DNA of 64,000 bases, taken from contig NZ_QVMN01000003.1 of the NCBI RefSeq assembly GCF_010501075.1, forward strand, positions 14,292-78,291, in the 5' to 3' direction. Below the pieces are notes generated by a model. It was not told where the DNA came from. It did not search any database and was given only the letters and a program-made list of their open reading frames with translations. Position numbers and translations under genes: made by a program. Source of the stretch: Dysgonomonas sp. 25. Lineage in GTDB: Bacteria > Bacteroidota > Bacteroidia > Bacteroidales > Dysgonomonadaceae. This document shows positions 8,066 through 17,295 of the stretch, piece by piece (the stretch's first letter is position 1; each line of letters starts with the position of its first letter).

Positions 8066-8542
8066 ATGAGAAAATTAACAATAGCACTTGTTGCACACGA
8101 CCACCGCAAGGCCGACATGGTAGAGTGGTGTTACTATAACTCGGACTTTTTGTCCAAGCATAAATTAGTAGGGACGGGAACTACGGGAACGCTGATTCGT
8201 CAAGCCCTTTTAGAAAAAGGAATAGAAATCGACATAACTTGTATGAATTCGGGGCCGCTCGGTGGCGATGCCGAAATAGCAGCAATGGTAGTCCGGCAGG
8301 AAATCGATTTGGCTATATTCCTGATTGATGACTTGAATCCTCAACCCCACGATGCCGATATTATGATGCTGCTTCGCCAATGCCGCGTGCATAACGTGCC
8401 TATTGCCTGCAACCGTTATAGTGCCGACTTGATGATAACCAGTAATCTCTGGGACGATCCCGACTATGTTCCGACCAAGCCTAAATACGAACGCTTCGAT
8501 AGGGCTGCCTTTGATGCTACCTATCGGAAAATCAAGGACTAA
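8066..8542 (+). CDS. mgsA: Methylglyoxal synthase
   Basis: The product is 158 residues, a typical length. It converts dihydroxyacetone phosphate to methylglyoxal and phosphate, a bypass of lower glycolysis used when phosphate is scarce. Family motifs are all visible: ALVAHDHRKADM at the N-terminus, the phosphate-binding GTGTTG, SGPLGGDAEI with the catalytic Asp (D69), and NPQPHDAD with His95. The start is the only good ATG after the preceding stop. It lies between two cell-wall genes in a probable operon, an unexplained combination. Confidence 0.96.
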   Translation: MRKLTIALVAHDHRKADMVEWCYYNSDFLSKHKLVGTGTTGTLIRQALLEKGIEIDITCMNSGPLGGDAEIAAMVVRQEIDLAIFLIDDLNPQPHDADIMMLLRQCRVHNVPIACNRYSADLMITSNLWDDPDYVPTKPKYERFDRAAFDATYRKIKD

Positions 8543-8570
8543 CAATATACTATTACAATCAATCTTAACT

Positions 8571-9287
8571 ATGTACAAAATCAGCCTTTACCTACTTTTA
8601 ATCCTCTTCTTGATTGCCTCTCCGGCTTACTCGGATAATATACCCGACACACCCGAAGAAGTTGTTGCCGATTCATCTTCGGCAGTCGAATTGACAGAGA
8701 CGCAGAAGCTATATGCCGAACTGCAATTAGATAGCTTAGTGAATTATAACATGTTCGAGGATGCCATGATAGGCTACAACGCGCTCGATATTCCTAATAA
8801 AGAAATTATTACGTTGATAGATTTTTCGAAGCCTTCGACCGAAGAACGCTTATATGTACTCGACCTGAAAGAGAAGAAAGTCCTTTTCACGAGCCATGTG
8901 GCTCATGGAAAGAATAGCGGATGGAATTATGCCACTGCTTTCTCCAATAAGATGAAGTCGAACAAGAGTTCGCTCGGCTTCTTCATCACAGGTGATACCT
9001 ATCGCGGTAAGCGGGGCTATTCCCTGACTATCAACGGGCAGGAAAAAGGTATCAACGACAACGCCCGTATGCGTGGTGTCGTTTTTCATGGAGCCAAATA
9101 TGCTAATCCTGCATTGATTTATCAGGGCGAGGGCGGACGATTAGGCCGCAGCCGTGGATGTCCGGCCTTGCCGATGGATATTTATCGTCCCGTTATTGAT
9201 ACCATCAAAGGAGGAACGATGGTCTTTATCTATGCCGAAAATGCCGATTATAAGAAGAAAAGCCCTATACTCTCCTTGGGAGAATAG
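8571..9287 (+). CDS. Murein L,D-transpeptidase-type protein (YkuD_2-like)
   Basis: The product is 238 residues from the ATG at 8571, chosen because it begins a signal peptide (MYKISLYLLLILFLIASPAYS); the frame extends upstream into mgsA but without function. The catalytic signature of L,D-transpeptidases is at the C-terminus: His173 in VVFHGA, and SRGCPAL with the nucleophile Cys197. The overall form matches the murein L,D-transpeptidase catalytic domain family common in Bacteroidota. It would form or exchange cross-links in peptidoglycan or anchor proteins to it. It is the last gene of the 7361-9287 group, before a terminator. Confidence 0.9.
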   Translation: MYKISLYLLLILFLIASPAYSDNIPDTPEEVVADSSSAVELTETQKLYAELQLDSLVNYNMFEDAMIGYNALDIPNKEIITLIDFSKPSTEERLYVLDLKEKKVLFTSHVAHGKNSGWNYATAFSNKMKSNKSSLGFFITGDTYRGKRGYSLTINGQEKGINDNARMRGVVFHGAKYANPALIYQGEGGRLGRSRGCPALPMDIYRPVIDTIKGGTMVFIYAENADYKKKSPILSLGE

Positions 9288-9309
9288 AATGCTGAAAATG
9301 TAAATACCC

Positions 9310-9341
9310 AAAGCCGGTTTCTGATACGAGATCGGCTTTTC
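9310..9341 (+). terminator. Terminator after the L,D-transpeptidase gene
   Basis: The imperfect hairpin AAAGCCGGTTTC-tgatac-GAGATCGGCTTTT ends in a short T-run, in the gap before the AraC regulator. Confidence 0.65.
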
Positions 9342-9385
9342 TATCTATAGAAAGAAATATTACCTTTACCGGATAAGAATATACG

Positions 9386-10222
9386 ATGAAAATGTCAAAC
9401 GAAAAGGGTAGGTTGTTGAGGAAATTGAAGGAAGGCCAATTTGTGGAAATCTTCAATCTGGAAGAGGCGGACAATACCATATTCGGCGATTATCAACGGT
9501 ACGATTTTTATCAGTTGATTTGGTTTACGGAAGTTGGCGGCGACCTGTCTTATATGCTGGATTTTGATGAATATCTTCTGAAAGATAACCAGATAGTTAT
9601 GGTATATCCCGGACAGGTTGATAAGCTCGATCCCCGCTCCAAAAAGGGGTATATTTTTACTATCAGGACCGAAACTCTTTTCGCGATGAACCAGCGGATG
9701 CAGTCGGACTTCCTGAATGGGTATTATTCCAATGTTTTTATATCTCTCGACGATTCTACAACCGATGTCCTCAAGCAATTGATGCGCCTGATTCTTTTAG
9801 AATATACGACAAAAAACAGGCAATTATTGCTGGAGAATTATATGGAATCTTTCCTGTTTCATATTTCATCGGCTTTTGAGGAAACAGAAATCTTTCAGAA
9901 CAGCCGTTGCGAGAGGCTTGTAGCCAACCTGATGTGGCTGATTGACGAACACTTCGTCGCCGAACGCGAGACCGAGTTTTACGCCGAAAAACTGGGATTA
10001 ACCCATAAGCGGATAAATGAGATTTGCAAACGGGGAACAGGCAAAACGGTCAAGCAGCACCTGCAAGAACGGTTGATATTGGAGATAAAAAAAGAAATCC
10101 GGCTGAATGAAAAGAGTTTGAAAGAGATAGCCTTCGATTTGGGTTTCAACGAGGCTGCCTACTTTACCCGCTTCTTTAAGCAACATACTTCGATGACGCC
10201 TACCGAATTCAAAGAAAAATAG
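9386..10222 (+). CDS. AraC-family transcriptional regulator
   Basis: The product is 278 residues. The N-terminal half, about 1-160, looks like the cupin sensor domain of AraC proteins. The C-terminal 100 residues carry the two helix-turn-helix motifs, the second with the family signature IAFDLGFNEAAYFTRFFKQHTSMTP. It regulates transcription in response to an unknown ligand. A -7-like TACCTTTA lies at 9361-9368. The Bcr/CflA-type transporter gene follows 83 bp downstream on the same strand with its own -7 box, and is the natural candidate target. Confidence 0.9.
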   Translation: MKMSNEKGRLLRKLKEGQFVEIFNLEEADNTIFGDYQRYDFYQLIWFTEVGGDLSYMLDFDEYLLKDNQIVMVYPGQVDKLDPRSKKGYIFTIRTETLFAMNQRMQSDFLNGYYSNVFISLDDSTTDVLKQLMRLILLEYTTKNRQLLLENYMESFLFHISSAFEETEIFQNSRCERLVANLMWLIDEHFVAERETEFYAEKLGLTHKRINEICKRGTGKTVKQHLQERLILEIKKEIRLNEKSLKEIAFDLGFNEAAYFTRFFKQHTSMTPTEFKEK

Positions 10223-10279
10223 ACCCATTTGTGCAAGTAATCGGAGGATATGTATAAGAACCTTCCCGAGCATCCTGCC

Positions 10280-10287
10280 TATTTTTG
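10280..10287 (+). promoter_or_regulatory. -7 box of the MFS transporter gene
   Basis: TATTTTTG fits TAnnTTTG, 18 bp before the ATG at 10306. It overlaps the alternative upstream start of the same frame, which is therefore rejected. Confidence 0.6.
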
Positions 10288-10305
10288 CATCCAAAATATA
10301 ACCAT

Positions 10306-11505
10306 ATGAGGACTTTTACATTAACCCAATGGGTGGTGATTATTATTCTGGCTCTATTGACAGCTCTCGAGCCATTGAGTATCGACTTGTATTTGCCGGG
10401 ATTTATCCAGATAGCGGATTCGTTAGGAACCAACGTATCGGCAGTGCAGATTTCGTTATCGACTTTTCTGGGTGGTTTTGCTATCGGGCAGCTTTTTTTG
10501 GGCCCATTGGCTGATAGGTTCGGGCGGAAAAAGCCGATATTGCTTTCGCTCGTTATTTTCATCGTGGCCTCTGTTGCCTGTCTGTATGTCAGGACGATAG
10601 AGCAGCTTTGGGTGGTACGCTTCGTTCAGGCAATCGGCGGTTGCGGCGGAGTGGTTATTTCGCGCGCAGTAGTGACCGATTATTTCGATAAGACCAAGAC
10701 TTTGCAGATATTCGCTCTTCTGGCGCTGATAATGGGTATTGCGCCTATTGTAGCGCCGAGTATCGGAAACGGAATTTTGCAACTTGCAAGCTGGAAAGGC
10801 TTATTCGGTGCATTGGTTGTGTTGGGTGTATCCTTGTTTCTATTTACCTCATTTGGCTTACCTGAAACATGCAAAGAAAGATCGATAAATCGGGATAGTA
10901 ATGTATTCAAAAATTACTGGGAGATATTGAAAGTCAGAAAGTTTCTTGTCTATTCGCTTTTGGCGGGTATTGTAAACGGGGCTTTGATGATTTATGTTGC
11001 CAATGGGCCTTTCCTGATTATGGAAAAAGGAGGCTTTTCGACGAATATCTTTACGCTGGTCTTTTCTATTAATGCGCTCGGGTTGATGTTTGCATCGTTT
11101 CTGACGACTATTCTGCAGAAATACATACCGACCAACAAGCTTGCCAAACAAGCGGTTCTGTTTATGTTTGCGATAAGTATCGTCCTGTTGGTGATGATGT
11201 ATGTGCAAGTGGATATGGTATTTATCCTTGTCGCATTATTTTTCTATGTCTTTCCTATCGGGATATTGTTTCCCACTACCACCGAATTGGCTATCACTCC
11301 ATTTACCGATAATGCGGGCACGGCGTCTGCTCTTTTCGGTTCTATCCAATTGGCTGTGGCCTTTATCTGTTCGTTGGTTTCGAGTATTATGAATGACGGA
11401 ACGGTTGTAATGGTCGGAATAGCTTTCCTGTTGTGCAGTGCATTGGCATTTATAGCTGTCTTTTGTAGGGTAGATGCAAAGCAGGTGAAAGGTGTGAAAG
11501 CATAA
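10306..11505 (+). CDS. MFS transporter, Bcr/CflA drug-efflux type
   Basis: The product is 399 residues from the ATG at 10306, with about 12 hydrophobic segments. Family marks are the early ALEPLSIDLYLPGF stretch (the Bcr/CflA D-x-Y-LP-F pattern), GPLADRFGRKKPI (the MFS loop 2-3 signature G-x-x-x-D-R-x-G-R-R/K) and VRFVQAIGGCGGVVISRAVV (motif C region). Members export drugs such as bicyclomycin, or cysteine and dipeptides, by proton antiport. The substrate cannot be read from the sequence. The AraC gene just upstream may control it. Confidence 0.88.
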   Translation: MRTFTLTQWVVIIILALLTALEPLSIDLYLPGFIQIADSLGTNVSAVQISLSTFLGGFAIGQLFLGPLADRFGRKKPILLSLVIFIVASVACLYVRTIEQLWVVRFVQAIGGCGGVVISRAVVTDYFDKTKTLQIFALLALIMGIAPIVAPSIGNGILQLASWKGLFGALVVLGVSLFLFTSFGLPETCKERSINRDSNVFKNYWEILKVRKFLVYSLLAGIVNGALMIYVANGPFLIMEKGGFSTNIFTLVFSINALGLMFASFLTTILQKYIPTNKLAKQAVLFMFAISIVLLVMMYVQVDMVFILVALFFYVFPIGILFPTTTELAITPFTDNAGTASALFGSIQLAVAFICSLVSSIMNDGTVVMVGIAFLLCSALAFIAVFCRVDAKQVKGVKA

Positions 11506-11514
11506 GATAAGAAA

Positions 11515-11542
11515 AAGCAACCTTTGCATACAAAGGTTGCTT
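11515..11542 (-). terminator. Terminator of the serA end
   Basis: The perfect 12-bp stem AAGCAACCTTTG/CAAAGGTTGCTT has a 4-base loop. On the minus strand it is followed by TTTTTC, so it mainly serves serA, and may also block read-through from the convergent transporter gene. Confidence 0.8.
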
Positions 11543-11567
11543 CTCTATAAAAAGGGTTTAAAGACCT

Positions 11568-12491
11568 TTATTTTTTGTTCACTCTGAAACGTTCGTTTCC
11601 ATTTTCGATAAAGTCGACAATCTGACGTGCAGCAGCCAAACCGGCATTGATATTTGCTTCGGCGGTTTGAGCGCCCATCTTTTTCGGTGTGGAGAAATAG
11701 CGGTCGCCAAATTTGCTTACTAACTCGCCGTGATTATCAGGCTTGATGTCGGTTACATATTTGATGTCGTTACGCTCAGCCAATACCTTGACCATATCCG
11801 CCTCGTTGATAACTTCCTTGCGGGCAGTATTGATAATAACTGCCTTTTTAGGCATACCCATCAAAAGCTTGTAATTGATAGAATTTTTAGTCTCTGCTGT
11901 TGCCGGAATGTTTACCGAAATAAACTGGCAAGTACTATATAATTCTTCGACCGAACCAAGCGCTTTCACGCCTTCTTTTTCGATTTGCTCTTTGGTGAGG
12001 AACGGGTCAAATGTATAGACATCCATGCCGAATCCTTTGGCGATACGGGCAACGTTGCGTCCCACATTCCCGTAAGCATGAATACCTAACTTTTTGCCGA
12101 GTAACTCTGTTCCCGATGTCCCGTCATAAAAATTGCGGATAGCATATACCGCCAGTCCGAAAGTCAGTTCGGCAACGGCATTGGCATTCTGCCCCGGTGT
12201 ATTCATCACGCAGATATTGTTGGCAGTAGCGGCATCGAGGTCGATGTTGTCGAAGCCTGCTCCGGCGCGGACAACGATTTTCAGTTTTTTGCCTGCACTC
12301 AATACTTCCTTGTCGAAAATATCGCTGCGGATAATGGCAGCATCGGCATCGCTTACGGCATCGAGCAACTGTTTCTTCTCGGTATATTTTTCGAGCAAAG
12401 CCAGTTCATAGCCTGCTTTTTCTACTATTTCCCTGATACCTTGTACAGCTTCGGCTGCAAAGGGTTTGTCGGTCGCTATTAGTATTTTCAT
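11568..12491 (-). CDS. serA: D-3-phosphoglycerate dehydrogenase (lysine type)
   Basis: The product is 307 residues, a short form without ACT or ASB regulatory domains. It oxidises 3-phosphoglycerate to 3-phosphohydroxypyruvate, the first step of serine synthesis. The NAD-binding loop is HAYGNVGRNVARIA and the substrate/catalytic Arg region is INTARKEVINEADM. The end reads STPKKMGAQTAEAN: where most family members have the catalytic His (TPHIGA), this has Lys. This is the known type IIIK variation, so activity is expected. It lies 107 bp downstream of serC on the same strand, so the first two serine-pathway genes are adjacent, though a GC-rich palindromic repeat separates them. Confidence 0.92.
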   Translation of the reverse strand: MKILIATDKPFAAEAVQGIREIVEKAGYELALLEKYTEKKQLLDAVSDADAAIIRSDIFDKEVLSAGKKLKIVVRAGAGFDNIDLDAATANNICVMNTPGQNANAVAELTFGLAVYAIRNFYDGTSGTELLGKKLGIHAYGNVGRNVARIAKGFGMDVYTFDPFLTKEQIEKEGVKALGSVEELYSTCQFISVNIPATAETKNSINYKLLMGMPKKAVIINTARKEVINEADMVKVLAERNDIKYVTDIKPDNHGELVSKFGDRYFSTPKKMGAQTAEANINAGLAAARQIVDFIENGNERFRVNKK

Positions 12492-12498
12492 ATTCTTT

Positions 12499-12590
12499 AG
12501 CCCCTCCCTGCCTCCCCAAGGGGAGGTTTTTGAGGGTATTTTAGTTAATAAATTTAATCATAAAGTCCCCCTTGGGGGATGTAGGGGGCC
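12499..12590. repeat. GC-rich palindromes between serC and serA
   Basis: CCTCCCCAAGGGGAGG at 12511-12526 is a perfect 16-bp palindrome within a CCCCTCCCTG context. A second, CCCCCTTGGGGG at 12567-12578, follows after AT-rich sequence and ends GTAGGGGGC. Taken together the outer ends (GCCCCTCCCTG and TGTAGGGGGC) form a larger inverted repeat. This is a dispersed intergenic repeat of a kind common in Bacteroidota, inserted within the serCA gap; no T-run makes it a terminator. Confidence 0.6.
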
Positions 12591-12598
12591 GATAGTTC

Positions 12599-13675
12599 TT
12601 ATTTCACAATCGTTTTTGCGAAATCCTGCATGGCATTCACCAATGCCTGTACGCCTTCTATTGGCATAGCATTGTAGATAGATGCACGGAATCCGCCCAC
12701 CGAACGGTGTCCTTTGATTTCGTATATGCCTCTTTCTTTCGCAAATTCGATAAAGTCGGCTTCGTTTCCTTCATAATCAGGTGTCATCACGAAGCAAACA
12801 TTCATCAAGGAACGGTCTTCGATGGCACATGTCCCGCGGAATACAGGGTTCGTATCTATTTCGTTGTAAAGCAAAGCTGCTTTTTCCTTGTTGATTTTAT
12901 ACATCGCATCCACGCCACCTTTTGATTTGATCCAACGCAATGTTTGCATAGCAGCATAGATAGGAACTACCGGAGGAGTATTGAACATCGAACCGTTTTC
13001 GATATGTGTGCGGTAGTCGAGCATCGTAGGAATTTTGCGGGTTACTTTACCCAATATATCGTCTTTCACGATGACGAATGTTACACCGGCAGGAGCGAGG
13101 TTCTTTTGCGCGCCGCCATATATCAATCCGTATTTGGAAATATCGACCGGGCGTGAGAAAATATCCGACGACATATCTGCTACCACAGGCACAGGCGAAT
13201 CGAGGTCGGTATGTAATTCTGTGCCGAAAATCGTATTGTTCGACGTGATGTGGAAATAATCGGCATCGGTCGGGATTTGATAGTTTTTAGGGATGTAGCT
13301 GTAATTAGCGTCTTTGGATGAGGCTACTTCTACTACTTCGCCGAAAAGCTTTGCTTCTTTCAATGCTTTGTTTGCCCATGTTCCCGTATTCAGGTATGCA
13401 GCCTTTTTTTCGAGCAGGTTGAACGGAACCATGCAGAATTGCATGCTTGCCCCACCACCAAGGAAAAGTACCGAATAGCCCGAAGGAATGTCTAACAATT
13501 CTTTAAACAACTCGACTGCTTCGTCCATCACAGCCTGAAAACCTTTGCTGCGGTGACTAACTTCCATCAACGAGAACGATGTATTGTCGAAGTTTAAAAT
13601 AGCTTTCGCTGTTTCTTCGTAGGTCTGTTGAGGTAAGATAGACGGACCGGGGCTAAAATTGTACTTTTTCATCAT
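12599..13675 (-). CDS. serC: Phosphoserine aminotransferase
   Basis: The product is 358 residues, the usual length. It transfers an amino group from glutamate to 3-phosphohydroxypyruvate (serine synthesis), and can also act in pyridoxal phosphate synthesis. The N-terminus [12 protein letters not shown] is diagnostic. The PLP-binding lysine is K191 in [12 protein letters not shown]. The substrate-binding HRS motif (SHRSKGF, residues 40-46) and [17 protein letters not shown] near the end are present. The start has two adjacent ATGs (13675 and 13672). serA lies downstream. Confidence 0.97.
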   Translation of the reverse strand: MMKKYNFSPGPSILPQQTYEETAKAILNFDNTSFSLMEVSHRSKGFQAVMDEAVELFKELLDIPSGYSVLFLGGGASMQFCMVPFNLLEKKAAYLNTGTWANKALKEAKLFGEVVEVASSKDANYSYIPKNYQIPTDADYFHITSNNTIFGTELHTDLDSPVPVVADMSSDIFSRPVDISKYGLIYGGAQKNLAPAGVTFVIVKDDILGKVTRKIPTMLDYRTHIENGSMFNTPPVVPIYAAMQTLRWIKSKGGVDAMYKINKEKAALLYNEIDTNPVFRGTCAIEDRSLMNVCFVMTPDYEGNEADFIEFAKERGIYEIKGHRSVGGFRASIYNAMPIEGVQALVNAMQDFAKTIVK

Positions 13676-13718
13676 AACTGATAATTAGGATTAATACGTA
13701 TAATTACTTTTAAGGCTT

Positions 13719-13726
13719 CAAATTTA
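13719..13726 (-). promoter_or_regulatory. -7 box of serC
   Basis: TAAATTTG on the minus strand fits TAnnTTTG, 43 bp upstream of the ATG. The -33 part is weak. Confidence 0.45.
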
Positions 13727-13840
13727 GTAATTATATTCGATAAACAGGTGCTTGTTTGAGAAATATTCTTTAAATAGTTCTTTCTTTATGTCAAAATGAC
13801 ATTTGTTTTTGTTGTTTCGAAGCATAGAGAAAGTGCAGAA

Positions 13841-13872
13841 AAAGAAAAGGGATTGAATCAATCAACCCCTTT
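13841..13872 (-). terminator. Terminator after clpC
   Basis: On the minus strand, AAAGGGGTTGA and TCAATCCCTTT pair around a short loop and are followed by TCTTTTT. This separates clpC from serC. Confidence 0.75.
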
Positions 13873-13897
13873 CTCCTCATTATCATTTGCCTGCCAA

Positions 13898-16411
13898 TTA
13901 TTTGACTGTGGCTTTTAACTTGTCGTTTTCTTTATCTACTTCGAATGTGATAGTCGCTCCTTGCTCTACCGTTCCGGAGAGGATAAGTTCGGATATTTCA
14001 TCCTCCACATAATTCTGGATAGCCCGGCGAAGCGGACGTGCCCCGAATTGTATGTCGTATCCTTTGTCGGCAAGGAAGTCCTTCGCCTTGGCTGATAGTT
14101 TTATCTTGTATCCAAGCTCTTCGATACGTTTATGGAAGTTCTTCAATTCGATGTCGATAATCTTCTCGATAGAGTCTTTCTCCAACTGGTCGAAGATGAT
14201 AATATCATCCACACGGTTGAGGAACTCGGGCGAGAATGTCTTGTTCAGCGCCTTTTGAAGTACCCCGCGCGAATATTCTTTACCTGTTGCCGATTCGGTA
14301 TTGAAACCGATTCCGCGTCCGAAGTCTTTCAACTGGCGGGTTCCGACGTTCGACGTCATAATAAGAATGGTATTTTTGAAGTCTATTTTTCGTCCGAGAC
14401 TATCAGTCAAATGACCTTCGTCCATCACCTGCAACAAGAGGTTGTACACATCCGGATGGGCTTTTTCTATCTCGTCGAGCAATACGACTGAATACGGGCG
14501 GCGACGAACTTTTTCGGTCATCAATCCACCTTCTTCGTATCCTACATATCCCGGAGGCGCTCCGACCAGACGCGAAACGTTGAATTTTTCCATGTATTCG
14601 CTCATATCTATACGGATAAGCGCATCGGCCGAGTCGAAGAGTTCTTCTGCTATCTTTTTAGCCAAGTGTGTTTTACCTACGCCTGTCGGCCCGAGGAACA
14701 TAAATGTTCCGATAGGGCGGTTCGGATCTTTCAGCCCGATACGGTTGCGCTGTATTGCTTTCACAATCTTGGTCACAGCCGCGTCTTGTCCGATGACAGA
14801 TGCTTTCAATACATCCTGCATACCTACCAGCTTGATACCTTCCGATTCGCCAATACGTTGTACAGGCACGCCGGACATCATAGATACGACTTCGGCAACC
14901 TTTTCGGCATCCACTATTTCGGGTTGCTCTTTCAGTTGTTCGCGCCAAGCGTTTTCTTCATCTTCCAGTTTCTGCATCAGCTGACGTTGCGTATCGCGAT
15001 AACTGGCGGCTAATTCGTATTGTTGCGCTTTTACAGCTTCAGTTTTTTTCTCGATAATATCGCTCAACTCTTTTTCGAGCTTTTCGATACTTTCAGGCGT
15101 CTGAACATTGGCTATATGCATCCGCGAACCGGCCTCGTCCAAAGCGTCTATCGCCTTGTCGGGGAAGTTGCGATCGGTGATGTAGCGGTCTGTCAGTTTG
15201 ACACAAGCTTCCAGCGCCTCGTCGGTATATTTGACATTGTGATGCTCTTCGTAACGCTCTTTGATATTGCGCAGAATCTGCAATGTTTCCTCTGCGGTGG
15301 TAGGTGCTACCATCACTTTCTGGAAACGGCGTTCCAAGGCTCCGTCCTTTTCTATATTCTTGCGATATTCATCCAATGTTGTCGCTCCGATACATTGTAT
15401 CTCGCCGCGTGCTAATGCCGGTTTCAGCATATTGGCCGCGTCCAATGAGCCGGTTGCGCCGCCTGCGCCGACGATGGTGTGTATCTCGTCGATGAAGAGG
15501 ATGATATTCGGATTTTTGGATAATTCGTTGAGTATCGCTTTGATGCGCTCTTCGAACTGTCCGCGGTATTTTGTTCCGGCTACAACCGACGCCATATCTA
15601 AGGAGATGACGCGTTTGTCGAACAAGATACGCGATACTTTCTTCTGAACGATGCGCAATGCTAATCCTTCTACGATAGCCGACTTACCGACGCCCGGTTC
15701 ACCTATCAGGATAGGGTTGTTCTTTTTGCGGCGGCTCAGTATCTGGGCTAAACGCTCGATTTCCTGCTCGCGCCCGATAATAGGATCGAGTTTGTTGTCG
15801 AGGGCAGCTTTCGTCATGTCCGTGCCGAAGTTGTCGAGTACCGGCGTATCTGTCGCCTGACGGGGCTGTTGTGTGCCCACATTGGCGTTGTTTTCGTTGT
15901 TTATCGGCACATCTTCGTCATCGTCGTCGTCGGTGAAGTTGGCTCCCATTTGTGGCGACGCTGTACCGTTTTGCATTTCGCTTACGCTTTTTATATAAGT
16001 GAATGCCCCATTGTAATCCAGATTGAACCGTTCCAATATATGGGCAGCACTATTATCGTGATCTTTCAATATAGCCAGCAGGAGATGCTCCGAATCGGTT
16101 TCGTTGCTTCTTACCATTCTGGCTTCCAGAATACTCATTTTGAGTATTTTCTCAGTGCTTTTAGACAATACTATTTCGTTTCCGGATGTCCCCATTTCGT
16201 GATGTCCGGTCATAGCAGCATCTATATTTTGCTTTAATTCATCCAAATTTACTCCAAAATCAATCAATGCCTGTACGGCCATACCTTCGCCATTGCGAAG
16301 AATTCCAAGCATCAAATGTTCGGGAGCAAGATAGTTATTTTGTAAACGACCAGCTTCCTCGCGGCTGTAAGCCATGATTTTGCGGACTCTTGGTGTAAAA
16401 TTATTTTCCAT
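13898..16411 (-). CDS. clpC: ATP-dependent Clp protease ATPase subunit ClpC
   Basis: The product is 837 residues from the ATG at 16411 ([13 protein letters not shown]); an upstream GTG in frame overlaps the AGGAG ribosome-binding site 8 bp before this ATG and was rejected. Domains in order are: Clp_N double repeat (about 1-150); an acidic, polar linker; AAA+ module 1 with Walker A GEPGVGKS and Walker [11 protein letters not shown]; the coiled-coil middle with a UVR-like stretch ([15 protein letters not shown]); AAA+ module 2 with [19 protein letters not shown] and Walker [15 protein letters not shown]; and the C-terminal D2-small domain. It unfolds proteins for ClpP. ClpC rather than ClpB is indicated by the short middle region and UVR motif. 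It is a single-gene unit. Confidence 0.96.
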   Translation of the reverse strand: MENNFTPRVRKIMAYSREEAGRLQNNYLAPEHLMLGILRNGEGMAVQALIDFGVNLDELKQNIDAAMTGHHEMGTSGNEIVLSKSTEKILKMSILEARMVRSNETDSEHLLLAILKDHDNSAAHILERFNLDYNGAFTYIKSVSEMQNGTASPQMGANFTDDDDDEDVPINNENNANVGTQQPRQATDTPVLDNFGTDMTKAALDNKLDPIIGREQEIERLAQILSRRKKNNPILIGEPGVGKSAIVEGLALRIVQKKVSRILFDKRVISLDMASVVAGTKYRGQFEERIKAILNELSKNPNIILFIDEIHTIVGAGGATGSLDAANMLKPALARGEIQCIGATTLDEYRKNIEKDGALERRFQKVMVAPTTAEETLQILRNIKERYEEHHNVKYTDEALEACVKLTDRYITDRNFPDKAIDALDEAGSRMHIANVQTPESIEKLEKELSDIIEKKTEAVKAQQYELAASYRDTQRQLMQKLEDEENAWREQLKEQPEIVDAEKVAEVVSMMSGVPVQRIGESEGIKLVGMQDVLKASVIGQDAAVTKIVKAIQRNRIGLKDPNRPIGTFMFLGPTGVGKTHLAKKIAEELFDSADALIRIDMSEYMEKFNVSRLVGAPPGYVGYEEGGLMTEKVRRRPYSVVLLDEIEKAHPDVYNLLLQVMDEGHLTDSLGRKIDFKNTILIMTSNVGTRQLKDFGRGIGFNTESATGKEYSRGVLQKALNKTFSPEFLNRVDDIIIFDQLEKDSIEKIIDIELKNFHKRIEELGYKIKLSAKAKDFLADKGYDIQFGARPLRRAIQNYVEDEISELILSGTVEQGATITFEVDKENDKLKATVK

Positions 16412-16991
16412 TCTAAATCTCCTCACTTTGATGTTTTACCTTGTTTTGTAATGTTAGGCAATTTTTTATTTAAACTATGCGTACCAGTTGTTATTTTACT
16501 GTTACCTTCTGTTGAATAAACAAAAACAATGCCATAAAAGTTCTACTATAGGATTTTGTTGTTTAATGCCTTTGTTGCAGCATTTTTTGTTTTGTAATAT
16601 CGATAAATGTAATGTATGTCTTTTGTTGTTTTATAGATGTTATTAAATAAAAAGGAAGATTTCTCTATTTATCTATCCTGATTTTGTGTCGTTTCGGAAA
16701 TTATAAATTTCCTCTTTTTTCAGCTAAATCGTTATTTGCTGTTATTTCTCTTTACCCCATTACATAGATAAATATACAAATTATTTTTACAATATCCTTG
16801 CAAAGGAAAGTTGTTTATATCGAAAAAGCAAACCTTTTAACTGTTTTTGATAATATCGAACTATTTTTATTGCTGGATATAGTGTTTTTGTTTTCAATAT
16901 AGTTTATTATGTATTAATATAATGTTAAATTATGGTTAATTATTTCTTTTTGTTTTTTATTTATAGCGAATCGGTTATATATTTGTAATAT

Positions 16992-17060
16992 AATTTCATG
17001 GTATTAGATTTATGGTTAGGAATGAAGGTTGGTTGTCGTGATGACAGCCAATTTTTTTTA
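16992..17060 (+). ncRNA. Possible small RNA ending at an orphan terminator
   Basis: TATATTTG at 16978-16985 matches the -7 consensus; a TTTG at 16949-16952 is the best -33 but the 25-bp spacer is too long. About 45 bp on, TTGGTTGTC-gtgat-GACAGCCAA (17029-17051) is followed by T8: a strong rho-independent terminator with no open frame before it. It is not the end of clpC, which runs the other way. A transcript of about 65-70 nt is inferred. Confidence 0.3.
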
Positions 17061-17232
17061 TATTGATTTCTTTGAGGATTTTGTCATGCTTTGTGGTTTA
17101 AATGATGTATTGTGTCAGGGAATGACACATTTTGTGATGCTGTATTGTGCTTTTTCAAAAAAAGACGCTCAATCTGTTAAAAATTGATGAATAATGAATT
17201 AAAATGAAATAAAATCAAAGAGTGTATGCCTA

Positions 17233-17240
17233 TATCTTTG
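17233..17240 (+). promoter_or_regulatory. -7 box of the exported pair at 17296
   Basis: TATCTTTG fits TAnnTTTG, 56 bp before the ATG. No good -33 element is seen. Confidence 0.6.
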
Positions 17241-17295
17241 CCCATTAGAAAAAAGTTGGAAAGAATCTACTTAAATTAATAATCGAAAAAGAGTT

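Larger units (their letters stand above)
16427..17295. other. Long AT-rich intergenic region
   Basis: About 870 bp, visibly poorer in GC than its neighbours, with no gene-like open frame. It lies between the divergent clpC and the gene at 17296. It contains short palindromes (GGAAATTATAAATTTCC at 16697-16713), a promoter-like -7 box at 16978 and a hairpin plus T8 at 17029-17060 (see the small RNA entry), a repeated GACA word region near 17113-17140, and the promoter of the next gene at 17233. Confidence 0.7.

Noticed and set aside
14442-14984. 180-codon plus-strand frame within clpC
   Set aside because: Antisense shadow of the AAA+ domain region; clpC motifs are intact on the minus strand.
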